Positions 1-9,712 of a DNA stretch of 64,000 nucleotides are shown here, piece after piece. The notes beneath the pieces are model-generated. The model had not been told where the DNA came from, did no database searches, and was given only the letters and a program-made list of their open reading frames with translations. The translations under genes and the position numbers were made by a program. Source of the DNA: Bin87 sp963666415 (GTDB lineage Bacteria; Chloroflexota; Dehalococcoidia; Lucifugimonadales; UBA3495); the NCBI GenBank assembly GCA_963666415.2, contig CAXXPD010000003.1:2418001-2482000 (forward strand), given 5' to 3'. Positions within the stretch are counted from its first letter, which is position 1, and each line of letters begins with the position of its first letter.

Positions 1-907
1 AACCCACTGCGATGGTTCGTTCGGTCTTGAAGAATGCCGCGTAGTCGTCGGCAGTGCCGGCTCCGTTGTGGCGGACGCCCCAGCACAGAATCAGGTCCGG
101 GTCAATGTCCGGCGCCTGTTCCAGCCGCCTCCCTCCACAGTGCAGCGGATGTTTGATGGGAACGCCCCGCAAGTCGCCCACCACCGGGATGCCAAAACGC
201 TCCGCCAGCGCAGTTACCTCCGCGTCGGCTCCGCTCTTCCAAATGCCGTCGCCGGTGTAGAGCAGGGGCCGTTTGGCGTCGCGAAGAGCCCGGGCGATGG
301 CTTCGACGTCGCTGTCCGATGGATAGCCGCTGCGCAGTTCCGGCAGGGGCCCGTCCATGATGTTGGCGGTATGCTCGGCTGGTCCCAACAGTCGGTCGTA
401 AACGGCCAGATGCACCGGACCAACGGGCGGCGTCATCGCCACGCGCATGGCGCGTTCTATAGCCGCCGGCAGACCCTCCGGCTCGATGACCGTCCAGTTG
501 GCTTTGGTGAGGGGCGCGCTGATGGCAGTTGGCCCGGCGTTGTGGGATACGTCCAGGCTAATCAGATCGGCAAAGCTGCCGGTGTCGCCGGCGAAGGTGA
601 TCACCACCACCGGCAGGCTGCCCGTCCAGACGTTGATCAGCTGTCCCATTGCCTGGGCCAGTCCGGCGCCCAGGTGCACCACCATTACGGCGGGGGCAAG
701 GTTGGCCTGGGTGTAACCCCCAGCCATCGCCGTTACCGCACCCTCGTGCAGGCCGAGAATGCCGTGAATATCGGGCCGGGCGTGCAGCTCGTTGAAAAAC
801 AGGGCTTCCCGGGATCCTGAATTGTTGAAAACGTACTTTACGCCCAGCGACGCCAGTTGCTCCACCATGAGACGCGAGGCATTGGCCGTCATTTGCCGTG
901 TCTGCAT
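1..907 (-). CDS. Thiamine-pyrophosphate-dependent enzyme (acetolactate synthase/benzoylformate decarboxylase-like), 3' end outside window
   Basis: Reading the minus strand from ATG at 907 gives an uninterrupted frame to the window edge (about 302 codons). The N-terminal part is a TPP pyrimidine-binding domain: the segment GILGLHEGAVTAMAGGYTQA holds the conserved Glu that activates TPP. A central domain follows (ARALRDAKRPLLYTGDGIW). The diphosphate-binding domain lies beyond the window. The start is supported by an AAGGTGA Shine-Dalgarno (SD) motif just upstream. The family decarboxylates or ligates 2-oxo acids in the cytoplasm; the substrate cannot be read from this half. Opposite-strand frames here are shadows. 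Confidence 0.8.
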   Translation of the reverse strand, partial: MQTRQMTANASRLMVEQLASLGVKYVFNNSGSREALFFNELHARPDIHGILGLHEGAVTAMAGGYTQANLAPAVMVVHLGAGLAQAMGQLINVWTGSLPVVVITFAGDTGSFADLISLDVSHNAGPTAISAPLTKANWTVIEPEGLPAAIERAMRVAMTPPVGPVHLAVYDRLLGPAEHTANIMDGPLPELRSGYPSDSDVEAIARALRDAKRPLLYTGDGIWKSGADAEVTALAERFGIPVVGDLRGVPIKHPLHCGGRRLEQAPDIDPDLILCWGVRHNGAGTADDYAAFFKTERTIAVG

Positions 908-1052
908 ACGATCACCTTCTCGTTGACCATTTGTGGCGTCCGCCGATTACCGCCGCAGCGGTGGCCGGGCCGGCCAGCGGGTTTGTTCCTTGGGTTTCGC
1001 CGGCAATAGTACGGCGGAAGGTGCCGGTTGTCCAATTCTCCGCCGGCCTGAT

Positions 1053-1190
1053 GCGTACCCACTTTGTCATTGCCAGCGTAGCGCGGCAGTCCCGTCGCCG
1101 TAGCAACGGCGGTTCGTCGACGCGTGTTCAACCTCATCGAGATTGCCACGTCGCGATGCTCCTCGCAATGACAGATTGAGTGGGTACGCG
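1053..1190. repeat. Dispersed palindromic repeat, copy 1
   Basis: The ends are an inverted pair, gcgtacccac and gtgggtacgc. Inside them sit tgtcattgc and gcaatgaca arms around a core with gtcgccgtagcaacggcgg. It lies in the gene-free stretch 908-1479. It codes for nothing recognisable and belongs to a family seen about nine times in the window. Confidence 0.8.
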
Positions 1191-1209
1191 TGAGCATCCC
1201 ACCCCTCTT

Positions 1210-1369
1210 GCGTACCCAATTTTGTCATTGCGAGCGTAGCGTGGCAATCCCGTCGCCGTAGCAGCGGCGGTTCGCCGACGTATGTTCAACCTCATCGAGA
1301 TTGCCACGTCCCTCGACGAACTCGGGATGAGCGGGCGCTCCCCGCAATGACAGATTGAGTGGGTACGCG
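1210..1369. repeat. Dispersed palindromic repeat, copy 2
   Basis: This is a second unit 20 bp after copy 1, with the same gcgtaccca...gggtacgc ends and cattgcgag...cgcaatgaca arms. Copies 1 and 2 form a direct tandem. The remaining 110 bp before the oxidoreductase gene show nothing recognisable. Confidence 0.8.
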
Positions 1370-1479
1370 TGAGCGCCGCCAGCTGGCGGCCTGGCGAACC
1401 GTTGCAACAGGCTGGTTTTTGCAAACGGTACGAGAACGGCTAGCGGGTTCCCAGGGGAAAAGTTCTGGAGTTTGCCGAG

Positions 1480-2517
1480 TTACATCGGCAGGTACACGGC
1501 CTGTCCGGTCATGGCGCTGTGGTACACGGCCTCCGTCCACTCCATGTAGTGGACGCCGGTCTCAAAGGCCACCATGTCGACCTTCTCCGTGCCACGGATG
1601 GCGTTGGTGAACTGCTCCTCCACCCGGTACCTGGCCTGGGTTTCCGGTGGGTTGGAGACCTCCGTCAGTTCCCGGTCGCCGCGCTTCCCGGCCCACACCT
1701 TGCGCTGGGGATCGACGTGGATGGTGCCTTCGGTGCCGAACATCCAGATGTGATTGCCCCCGTTCAGCCCGGAGGTGGCGCTCATCTTCATGTGGACCTG
1801 GGCTCCGTTGGCCAACTCGTACAGGATATCAACGTGGTCGGGAATGGCGACCGAGGTCGGATAACCATTCTCGTCCCTTCGGTAGGGCACGTGCACCTTG
1901 GACATGGCAAACACCCGGTCGCCCCGACCCAGCCATCGCATCATGGACTCGTAGGATGCGCCGATGTTCAGCGTGTTGTAGCCACTCAGCGACCGCTCGT
2001 GGCGCCAGTGCAGCGGGCCGTCAAAGTCGGCGAAGTTGTTCTGCAGGGACGTGAAGTCCACCGACAGCAGCTCGCCCAGGCGACCGCCGTCAATCAAACG
2101 CTTCAGAGCATTGTCGATGGTGTAGCTGGTGGAAGTGGGGGTTAGCTGACAAACCAGGTTGGGATGGGCCCGGGAAACGGCGAGCATATCGCGAGCCTCC
2201 GCAGCGGTGGAGGCCATGCGCGCCTCGGTGAGCACGTGTTTCCCTGCGTCCAGGGCGGCCAGGGTCATGGTGCGGTGCATATAGGGCCAGGTGCCGATGC
2301 ACACGGCGTTGATATTGTCGTCGTCGAGCAACTCTCGCCAGTTCCCGTACACGGTTGGGATGTTAAATTGGTCGGCGATGGCTCGCCCTGACTCAATGGA
2401 CCGGTTGGCTACCGCCACGATCTCGCAGTCGTCCACACCCTGAAACCCGGGGATGTGGCGCACCCGCACGTTACCGCCCGCTCCAATCAGACCCACGCGG
2501 ATTTGTTCGTCAGCCAT
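1480..2517 (-). CDS. Gfo/Idh/MocA-family oxidoreductase
   Basis: 345 aa. The N-terminal Rossmann fold has the nucleotide motif GLIGAGGN (residues 9-16), and the family's alpha/beta C-terminal domain follows. Start ATG at 2517 has a strong GAGGAGGT SD. Family members are NAD(P)-dependent sugar or cyclitol dehydrogenases. Odd points: the usual E-K-P motif reads E-A-R (in HVLTEARMAST), and the conserved G-x-H of the second domain reads NIGASYES. The usual Lys and His catalytic residues are therefore not evident. It may be a divergent or non-redox member. It is monocistronic here, followed downstream by repeats. Confidence 0.8.
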   Translation of the reverse strand: MADEQIRVGLIGAGGNVRVRHIPGFQGVDDCEIVAVANRSIESGRAIADQFNIPTVYGNWRELLDDDNINAVCIGTWPYMHRTMTLAALDAGKHVLTEARMASTAAEARDMLAVSRAHPNLVCQLTPTSTSYTIDNALKRLIDGGRLGELLSVDFTSLQNNFADFDGPLHWRHERSLSGYNTLNIGASYESMMRWLGRGDRVFAMSKVHVPYRRDENGYPTSVAIPDHVDILYELANGAQVHMKMSATSGLNGGNHIWMFGTEGTIHVDPQRKVWAGKRGDRELTEVSNPPETQARYRVEEQFTNAIRGTEKVDMVAFETGVHYMEWTEAVYHSAMTGQAVYLPM

Positions 2518-2718
2518 CAGTTACCTCCTCAGCAAATTCGCTGGAATCACACGGTCAAAATATGGTGTGCGGTTATGCTTCTGCGCCCTGTTCCATACCC
2601 GGCGCGCGGCGGCTCACCGTCAGAACGTCCTGCAACGCCGAATTGCAGTCTCATCGCGTTATCCGGGTTCCGGCGGACTGCTCTATAAGCGACGCGAGTG
2701 TAGTGTTCGGCTGTTGGG

Positions 2719-4149
2719 GTAACAGTTCAGACTTGGTGAGGTGAATTGGCCGAAGGCGGGTTGCCGAACGCTGGCACGGGTGGCGGTGGTTATGTCATAT
2801 ACAGGGCATGGATACTGAAGTGGACCTGACCACCGTCGACCGCGCTGTCCTCATTGCCATCATCGCCGAGTTACAGGCGGTGATTGAGCGGTTGCAGCGG
2901 CGGATTGCCGAACTGGAAGGCCAGGCGAAACCGGGCGGCCCGCTCCGAATGCCCGGCCTCAAGGCGAAATCGGGCCGGAAGCCCCCAGCGCAGCCGGGGC
3001 CCCGCAAGCAGCGACGCCACGGCTTCGCTCGCCCGCGCATGACACCGACCCACCGGGTGGAGCACGTGATGGAGAACTGTCCCGATTGCGGCGCCCACCG
3101 GTCCGGCGGCTGGATCCAGCGCACTCGGGAGGTCATCGAGCTGCCGGTGGTTCCCGCGCAAGTCACCGAGCACGTCTACATTGCTCGGACTGCCCGGCCT
3201 GCCGACGGCGCTGCACACCTCCGGCGGAACTGGGCGGCGTGATCTTGGGTCAGCAGCGCCTCGGCGTCAACCTGCTCAGCCTGATCGCCACGCTGCGGGA
3301 AGAGGGGCGGCTGCCCATCCGCAGCGTCCAGTGGTATCTGGACACCGTGCATCAGTTGCGCCTCAGCGTGGGGGCCATCGTGAGCGCCATCCATCGCACG
3401 GCGCAGCGGGCCCAACCGGCAGTGGCCGCGATCCTGGACCGCATCCGCGCCAGCCCAGTGGTCCACGCCGACGAAACCGGCTGGCGTCAGAGCGGGGCCA
3501 ACGGCTACGTGTGGACTTTCAGCACCCCCACCGAACGCTACTTCCTGCGGCGGGGTCGGGGCAAAACAGTCGTGGACGAGGTGCTGAGCGATGCTTTCTC
3601 CGGAGTATTGGTCAGCGATTTCTACGCCGCCTACCACCATTATGACGGCCCCAAGCAGCGGTGCTGGGCCCACCTGCTGCGGGACATCCACGACCTGCGC
3701 ACCCGCTACCCCGATGCTGCGCCACTGGCCAGGTGGGCCGACGCCGTCCACGGGATTTACGACCGGGCCAAAGCCTGCACTCATCCCCAGGCCAAGCGGC
3801 GGCGCACCGCCCAACTGGCCCTGGAACGACAACTGCTGGCCCTCGGCCAGCCTTTCCGGCACGACCCGTCGGCAACCCAGGCCAAGCTGTGCCGACGCAT
3901 CGAGCGCCACATCAAGGAACTCTTCGTCTTCGTGGCCGAACCGGACGTGCCTTCAGACAACAACGCTGCCGAACGCAGCCTGCGCCATCTGGTCATCAGC
4001 CGCAAGATCAGCGGCGGCACCCGCTCGGAGCAGGGCACCGAGAGCAAGATGACGCTGGCATCCATCTTCGGCACCTGGCGCGCCCAAGGTCTAAATCCTC
4101 TCGCCGCCTGCCGTCAGCTGCTCGTTTCCCCTCTACTCTGAACTGTTAC
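2719..4149 (+). mobile_element. IS66-family element, copy 1
   Basis: The ends are inverted: GTAACAGTTCAG on the left and CTGAACTGTTAC on the right. A perfect 8-bp target duplication, CTGTTGGG, lies at 2711-2718 and 4150-4157. That length is characteristic of IS66. The single transposase gene is frameshifted. Confidence 0.9.
2808..4141 (+). pseudogene. IS66 transposase (TnpC-like), frameshifted
   Basis: The reading frame opens at ATG 2808. It has the coiled-coil N-terminus (IAELQAVIERLQRRIAELEG) and a zinc-finger-like segment (ENCPDC). The frame breaks near 3190 after YIART. Protein homologous to the intact copy at 60141 resumes in another frame (CPACRRRC) and runs to 4141 with the IS66 catalytic core (VVHADETGWR; DNNAAERSLRHL). 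Comparison with the intact copy indicates loss of one base. Alone, the product would be two non-functional halves. Confidence 0.9.
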
Positions 4150-4180
4150 CTGTTGGGCTGTCAATCAGCGCCCATCTGTC

Positions 4181-4395
4181 ACGCGCACCCACTTTGGCAT
4201 CGCGAGGAGCCTAACGTTAATCTGTCATTGCGAGGAGCGCCCGCTCATCCCGAGCTCGTCGAGGGACGTGGCAATCTCGATGATGTTGAAAATACGTCGA
4301 TGAACCGCCGTAGCTACGGCGACGAGATTGCCGCGTCGCTACGCTCCTCGCAATGACATGTTACTCGCAATGACAGATTAAAGTGGGTACGCGTG
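4181..4395. repeat. Dispersed palindromic repeat, long copy 3
   Basis: The ends are acgcgcaccc and gtgggtacgcgtga. Inside are several cattgcgagg and cctcgcaatgaca arms and the phrase gagctcgtcgaggg. It fills most of the gap between the IS66 copy and the GatC-like gene. The longer length comes from an extra internal arm at each end. Confidence 0.75.
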
Positions 4396-4475
4396 AGGAG
4401 CGCGGCGCTATTGCCCCTTCCATACTCGGGATGTACACTCGGTTTCGGTTTAGGCTCTGCCGGGAGGTGTGACGA

Positions 4476-4676
4476 ATGGCGATATCCGATGCGACCCTGA
4501 AGAGAATGATTGCCGAATACGGCGGGTTCGAGTTGTCTGACGCTGAGTTGGAATTGGTCCGGCCGGAACTGGAAAGCTACCTGACCGAACTACAGAATCT
4601 GCGTGACCTGGATCTGTCTTCGGTAGCCTCCGCGCGCTTGCTCAGAGCGGGGGATGGGAGTAATGAAGATGCCTAA
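4476..4676 (+). CDS. Small GatC/AtzG-like amidase partner
   Basis: 66 aa, acidic and helical. The spacing ELSDAELELVRPELESYL followed by LRDLDLSS resembles GatC, the small subunit that stabilises GatA amidases. The start has a GGGAGGTG SD. Its 3' end overlaps the start region of the following amidase, so the two are probably translationally coupled. The role as a non-catalytic stabiliser of the neighbouring amidase is inferred from size, pattern and overlap. The similarity is weak. Confidence 0.6.
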   Translation: MAISDATLKRMIAEYGGFELSDAELELVRPELESYLTELQNLRDLDLSSVASARLLRAGDGSNEDA

Positions 4677-6093
4677 CTCCGACCTGCTCAAGCTGACCAT
4701 TTCTGAAATCGCACCCATGATCCAGGCGCGGGAGGTATCTCCCGTGGACTTGACCGAGGCAGCGCTGGCCGAAGCAGAACGGCGACAGCCAACGCTGAAC
4801 TCCTTCATAACCATCCTGCACGAGCAGGCGATGGCCCAGGCCGAACAGGCGGAAGAAGCCCTGTCGCGTGGGGAATATCTCGGCCCTCTGCACGGAATCC
4901 CCATTGGCATCAAGGACAACATCGCCACCGGGGGGATAACCACCACCGTTGGCAGCAAGGTCCTGAAGGACAATGTACCTGACGAAGACGCCGAGGTGGT
5001 TCGCCGCTGCAAGGACGCCGGAGCCATTATCCTGGGCAAGGAGAATCTGGAAGAATTCGCCGCCGGGGCCACGTCCAACAACCCTCACTATGGCGCGGTG
5101 CATAATCCCTGGGGCCTGGATCACATCCCGGGCGGTTCCAGCGGCGGCGGCGGCGCCAACGTGGCTGCCGGGGTAACCTTTGCTTCCCTGGGTACCGACC
5201 TAGGAGGGTCGGTGAGGCTGCCCGGCGCTTTCTGCGGCGTGGTCGGCCTGAAACAGACCTTTGGCCGTGTGAGTCAGCGCGGACTCCTGGTAACCAGTTT
5301 CAACGGCGACCACATTGGCCCGATGACCCGGTCGGTGCGCGATAGCGCGTTGGTTCTGCAGGCCATTGCCGGCTACGACCCTCTTGACCCCAGCACCGTG
5401 CCGGTTCCGGTGGACGATTACGCCCTGGTACTGGAGCGTGGCGTTCGCGGGCTGACCATGGGGATCCCATCCAACTACTACTTCGACCTGTTGGACCCGG
5501 AGGTCGAAACAGCCGTCCGCCGGGCCATTGCCGCGCTGGAAGAGCTGGGCATCGCCAGCCGCGAGGTCAGCGTACCCAGTATGCAATACGCCGGTGCCCT
5601 GCGCTTCTCCAGCATGGCCGACAGCGTGGTAACCCATGAGCCATTGATCGCCTCCAACCGCGAGGACTACAGTCCCGACACGCTATACCGCACTCTGGCC
5701 GGGCAATTTGTGCTGGGCAGGGACTATTCCAAGGCGATGAAGGTTCAGCGAATCATCAAGGAAGAACACGCCAGGGTTCTGCAGGAAGTAGACTTCCTGG
5801 TAACCCCGACGACGCCTCTGCCGGCTCCCCGCATCGACGCCGACACCATCATGGTCGGTGGTGAGCGTCAGAAGGTCAGGGGCCCCGGTTCCGGTTTGAT
5901 ATCGCGCAATACGAGCCCGATGAACGCCACGGGGTTTCCGGCCATCACGGTTCCCTGCGGCTTCAGCGACGATGGCCTCCCCATCGGGCTACAGTTCATC
6001 GGACGCCCCTGGGACGAGGGCACTTTGTTCCGTATTGGTCAGGCTTACGAAAATGTTTCGCCCAGCCGGGGCCGCTGGCCGTCCTTGGACTGA
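4669..6093 (+). CDS. Amidase-signature family hydrolase (GatA-like)
   Basis: About 474 aa. The Ser-cisSer-Lys triad is visible: Lys in PIGIKDNIAT, the cis-Ser in PGGSSGGGG, and the nucleophile in LGTDLGGSVRLPG, followed by AFCGVVGLKQT. In-frame ATGs occur at 4654, 4663 and 4669. The last has the best SD spacing (GGGAG, 8 nt), so I chose it. The enzyme hydrolyses a C-N amide bond in the cytoplasm. With the GatC-like gene in front and an M20 amidohydrolase behind, it fits amide or peptide-like substrate catabolism. A true tRNA amidotransferase role is less likely because gatB is absent here. Confidence 0.88.
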   Translation: MPNSDLLKLTISEIAPMIQAREVSPVDLTEAALAEAERRQPTLNSFITILHEQAMAQAEQAEEALSRGEYLGPLHGIPIGIKDNIATGGITTTVGSKVLKDNVPDEDAEVVRRCKDAGAIILGKENLEEFAAGATSNNPHYGAVHNPWGLDHIPGGSSGGGGANVAAGVTFASLGTDLGGSVRLPGAFCGVVGLKQTFGRVSQRGLLVTSFNGDHIGPMTRSVRDSALVLQAIAGYDPLDPSTVPVPVDDYALVLERGVRGLTMGIPSNYYFDLLDPEVETAVRRAIAALEELGIASREVSVPSMQYAGALRFSSMADSVVTHEPLIASNREDYSPDTLYRTLAGQFVLGRDYSKAMKVQRIIKEEHARVLQEVDFLVTPTTPLPAPRIDADTIMVGGERQKVRGPGSGLISRNTSPMNATGFPAITVPCGFSDDGLPIGLQFIGRPWDEGTLFRIGQAYENVSPSRGRWPSLD

Positions 6094-6210
6094 TAACCGT
6101 TTTGACGCCGGTTGCCCTTACACCGCAACCAGCGCCGGGTTGCTTCGACCGCCATCGTCAGGCAACAGCGCCGGTTGCTTCAGCCGACCGTTTACAGGAG
6201 TGAAAACGCC

Positions 6211-7446
6211 ATGACCAGCCAATCCGCCGCACCGAAAGACGCCCTCGCCGCCAGTTCCAACAGGGCGATTGAGGCCTCGAAGCAGGCGTTGTTCGACCTC
6301 TCCAAAGATGTCCACTCCCACCCGGAGTTGAACTATCAGGAATACTATTCGTCCAATGCTCTGGCCGGGTTCCTGGAGCAGCAAAACTTCCAGGTGGAAC
6401 GTGGCATCGGCGGTGTGGAGACGGCGTTTCGGGCCACGATCCCGGGCGGCTCCGGAGATGGCCCAACCATCGCCGTGCTGGCGGAATACGACGCCCTGCC
6501 CGAGATCGGCCACGGTTGCGGCCACAATCTCATCGCCATGGCTGCCATGGGCGCCGCGCTCGGGCTGCAGGCCAACGCTCAGGATTTGCCGGGTCGCGTC
6601 GTAATCATTGGAACACCGGCTGAAGAGGGCGGCGGCGGCAAGATAAAGCTACTGGAGGCCGGCATATTCGACGGCGTGGACGCCACCCTTTCGTCCCATC
6701 CATCTTCCAACCGCACCGTAATACCCTCGGCAGCGCCGGCGGGAGAAAGCTGGAGCCTGGCGATGGTGGGATACCGGTACGTCTACCACGGCAAAGCCGC
6801 TCACGCTGCCGCCGCACCCGAGGCCGGCATCAACGCGCTGAACGCGGTTATCCATCTGTTCACCGGCATCGACGCCATGCGCCAGCACCTGCGGGACGAC
6901 GTTCGCATTCACGGAATAATCACCGATGGGGGCATGGCTCCCAACGTGGTTCCGGAATTCGCCGCCGCCAACTTCATGCTCCGCTGCCGGGATCGTCACT
7001 ACCTGAGCGACGTGGTCGTGGACAAGGTAAAACAGGTGGCGGAAGGAGCGGCATCGATGACCGGGGCGCGCCTTGAGGTTCAGGAGTTTTATCCCTTCTA
7101 CGAGAACGTTCAGCCCAACGTGGCGCTGGCACGGGCCTTGGGAGCCAATGCTGAGGCGCTGGGCATCAAGCTGGACGAGCCGGTGGCGGGCCGGCCGGGC
7201 AGCGGCGCGTCTACCGATTTTGGCAACGTCAGCCAGGTAATGCCGGCCTTTGAATTGAGGTATGCGGTTAGCGAAGAGCCGGTGGCTTCCCACACCAGGC
7301 AGATGTGCGAAACCGCCGTCACCGACCTGGCTCTCTCCAACGCCCTGTCGGTTGCCAAAGCGCTTAGCCTGACGGCCGGCGACCTGTTGCGCGACAATTC
7401 GTTGGTGGAGGCCGCAGAAGCCGAGTTCGCGGACAGAACCGGCTGA
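6211..7446 (+). CDS. M20-family amidohydrolase (AbgB/PM20D2-like)
   Basis: 411 aa from ATG 6211, preceded by CAGGAG. An upstream in-frame extension to 6112 lacks an SD and looks non-coding. Metal-site motifs are AVLAEYDALPEIGHGCGHN (residues about 90-108) and GTPAEEGGGGK. The dimerisation domain follows (GMAPNVVPEFA). Family enzymes cleave N-acyl amino acids, aminobenzoyl-glutamate or dipeptides. It lies 117 bp after the amidase and in the same direction, ending at a strong terminator, so one amide-catabolic transcript is plausible. Confidence 0.85.
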   Translation: MTSQSAAPKDALAASSNRAIEASKQALFDLSKDVHSHPELNYQEYYSSNALAGFLEQQNFQVERGIGGVETAFRATIPGGSGDGPTIAVLAEYDALPEIGHGCGHNLIAMAAMGAALGLQANAQDLPGRVVIIGTPAEEGGGGKIKLLEAGIFDGVDATLSSHPSSNRTVIPSAAPAGESWSLAMVGYRYVYHGKAAHAAAAPEAGINALNAVIHLFTGIDAMRQHLRDDVRIHGIITDGGMAPNVVPEFAAANFMLRCRDRHYLSDVVVDKVKQVAEGAASMTGARLEVQEFYPFYENVQPNVALARALGANAEALGIKLDEPVAGRPGSGASTDFGNVSQVMPAFELRYAVSEEPVASHTRQMCETAVTDLALSNALSVAKALSLTAGDLLRDNSLVEAAEAEFADRTG

Positions 7447-7480
7447 CCAGGTTCCCGGTCTCGAGTGCGGTGAAACACGA

Positions 7481-7516
7481 ACCTCCGGATGTGGAGACCC
7501 ACATCCGGAGGTTTTT
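7481..7516 (+). terminator. Rho-independent terminator after the M20 gene
   Basis: A perfect 14-bp stem, acctccggatgtgg with ccacatccggaggt, has a 4-nt loop. It is followed by five T residues, 34 bp past the stop codon. Confidence 0.9.
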
Positions 7517-7769
7517 ACTGACCGGCGAGCACCCGTGTTCGCCGGTGTCAGGCATCGGAGGCAACGAAGAAACGGTAATCGCAAGGCACGGAGTCTCTCG
7601 GCAAGGTACGAAGTCTCCCGCGGCGCCGATTATTAACGCGAGAAATCTGGAAATATTTGCGATGTAGTACGGTATGTGATGGTGGGGAAGGTGAGACTAC
7701 GAGGGCGCCCGAAAATACGCCTCGAATAACGCCAGCCGCATCGGGAATCGACCGGTTAAACGGCTATGT

Positions 7770-7805
7770 CCCTCGGTGTCAGGCGATGCCCGCCAACACC
7801 GAGGG
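7770..7805. other. Hairpin downstream of recombinase remnant
   Basis: A 10-bp stem (ccctcggtgt/acaccgaggg) encloses a second small stem. It lies 47 bp beyond the stop of the recombinase remnant. It has no T-run. It could be a terminator-like element or part of an old attachment site. The rest of 7517-7852 shows nothing recognisable. Confidence 0.35.
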
Positions 7806-7852
7806 CGGCAAAAAGGGCGGCAATCCCTGCCCAAGTTTCAATAAGGAATCGG

Positions 7853-8254
7853 TCAGCTTGTCTCGATTACCGGCCGTTGTTTCGTCTGATCCATTACCGC
7901 CGCGAAATCCTCGGCGGCCTGCTTCTGCCAGCCGGGAAGTGAATGGGCGTAGATGTTTGACGTGATCGACACGTTGGCGTGGCCCAGACGTTTCGACACG
8001 ACCACGATGTTGGTTCCCTGCTGCAATGCGACCGAGGCGTGAAAATGGCGCAGGCTCCGGGAGGTGATGCCCGGGTACCCGACGCGCTCGCCCAACTTCT
8101 TGACCGCCAGAGTGATCCGCGCCTGGTCGAGCCAGTCGCCGAACCCGTTGCAGAATTCCCTGCCGTCATCCTGGTAGATGGCGCCCAGCTGCGCCTTTAG
8201 ATCGTTCTGGCGCTCCCGGTGCCGGCGCAGCACTTCGACAGTCTTGCCGTCTAG
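7853..8254 (-). pseudogene. Tyrosine recombinase/integrase, C-terminal remnant
   Basis: About 134 codons remain. Conserved boxes of the catalytic domain are present: SLRHFHASVALQQGT (Arg, His), KRLGHANVSIT (LGH), and the nucleophile Tyr in SNIYAH. The N-terminal core-binding domain and the first catalytic Arg are missing because the gene is cut at 8254 by the end of an IS701 element. It is a relic of an integrated element at the edge of the IS-rich region. The missing 5' half is not found on the far side of the IS cluster. Confidence 0.85.
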
Positions 8255-9712
8255 TATTACAACGACGGATGATGTGATAGGATGACCGGGTAGTTGGTAA
8301 GGCTTGGGAAAGTGAGGTAGGGAAGTGGATGCGGCGGCTTTCGAGCGGGTGTACGGTGCTTTTCAGGATTTTCACGCTTACTTCGCCGCGCGGTTTGGGC
8401 GCCGGGAGACCCGGGACCACAGCCGCCATTATCTCCAGGCCCTGCTGGTGCAGTCCGGCGAGCGGCGCAACGCCGAGAATCTGTCCGAGACGGTCCCGGC
8501 GTCAGCCAGGGCGATGCAGCGGTTTCTCACCGAATCCCCCTGGGATGACGACGCAGTCATAGGACGTCTTCAAGAGTACCTGGCGCCCCGGCTTGGACAT
8601 CCGGAGGGGGTGTGGGTGCTGGACGGCAGCGACTTCCCCAAGCAGGGGGTGAAGTCGGTAGGAGTGGCTCGGCAGTACTGCGGGAGGCTGGGCAAGGTTG
8701 GCCAACTGCCAGGCCGGGATGTTCCTGGCCTATGTCAGCCCGCTGGGACGGGCCCTGGCGGACAAGCGGTTGTATCTGCCGGAGAGTTGGACCTCTGACC
8801 AGGACCGGTGCGCGGCGGCGGGGGTGCCGGAGGAGAGGCAGGGCTACCGGTCGAAGACCGAGTTGGCGCTGGAGCTGCTGCAGCGGGCCCTGGAGCGGGG
8901 CCATCTGAGGGCGGGATGGGTTGCCGGGATGATGCCTTCGGGATGTCGCCGTCCTTCCGGGAGGGACTGGCGGCCCTGGGGATGCGCTACGTACTGGACG
9001 TTCCGGCGGGCTTTACGGTGTGGCCTGAGGAGCTCGAGCGGACCAGTCCGGCCTACCAGGGCCGGGGGGCGCCCCGCAAACCCAGGCTGGTGGGCGGGCA
9101 GCGGCGCACCATGGCCGAGCGCAGCGACGAGTTGCCGGAGGAGGCCTGGCGGGAGATAACGGTGGCCCAGGGAAGCCAGGGTCCCCGCAGCTACCGGTTC
9201 AGCGCCCAGCGGGTGCGTCCCACCAGCCGGCGGAAGCCCGGCGAGATCCACTGGGCAGTCTATCGCCGGAATCTGGACGGCAGCGAGCCGCGCTACTACC
9301 TGTCCAACGCTCCGGAGGATACCCCATTGGAGACCCTGGCCTACGTGGGAGGCTCCCGGTGGCGTATCGAAACGGAGTTCGAGACTGAGCAGAGCGACGT
9401 GGGGCTGGACGAGTACGAGACCCGCACCTGGGCGGGCTGGCATCACCACGTGGCCCTGTGCCTGCTGGGCGGAGCGTTTCTGCTGAGCCTGCAACAGGCT
9501 TTGGGGGAAAAAGATGCCGCGGATCACCCGGCCGCAGGTGTACCGGGTGGTGCGAGAGATGCTGCCACGGGAACGGTTCGGTCCGGCTGAGTTGCTGCGG
9601 TGGCTCGAGGATACGCAAGAGTGCAACGAGCGGGCCAGGCGCTCCCATGCCAAGCGCCGCGCCGCCCTTCGGGCATCCCCGCACATTCCCCCTTGAACCG
9701 TCGTTGTAATAC
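8254..9712 (+). mobile_element. IS701-family element, copy 1
   Basis: It has perfect 15-bp inverted ends, GTATTACAACGACGG. The left end interrupts the tyrosine recombinase. The right end abuts the IS1182 element directly, so no target duplication can be read. The transposase is decayed. Confidence 0.85.
8325..9696 (+). pseudogene. IS701 transposase, multiply frameshifted
   Basis: The frame starts at GTG 8325. It carries IS701 hallmarks: GERRNAENLSE, QRFLTESPWDDDAV and WVLDGSDFPKQGVKSVGVARQYCGRLG, the last holding the first catalytic Asp. The frame shifts near 8700 (FLAYVSPLGRALADKRLYLP), again near 8920, and again near 9510 (QVYRVVREMLPRERFG at the C-terminus). At least three indels separate otherwise recognisable segments. 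SRWRIETEFETEQSDVGLDEYE marks the C-terminal catalytic region. It is not functional. Confidence 0.88.

Noticed and set aside
68..820. A 250-codon plus-strand frame
   Set aside because: It is antisense to a clear TPP-enzyme frame that reads to the window edge with family motifs. The plus-strand translation resembles nothing.
1053..1369. A CRISPR array
   Set aside because: The two units are palindromic, about 140-160 bp long and similar throughout. There are no regular spacers and no cas genes.
3086..4141. Programmed frameshifting in IS66 copy 1
   Set aside because: There is no slippery run at the junction, and the intact copy at 60141 encodes the protein in one frame.
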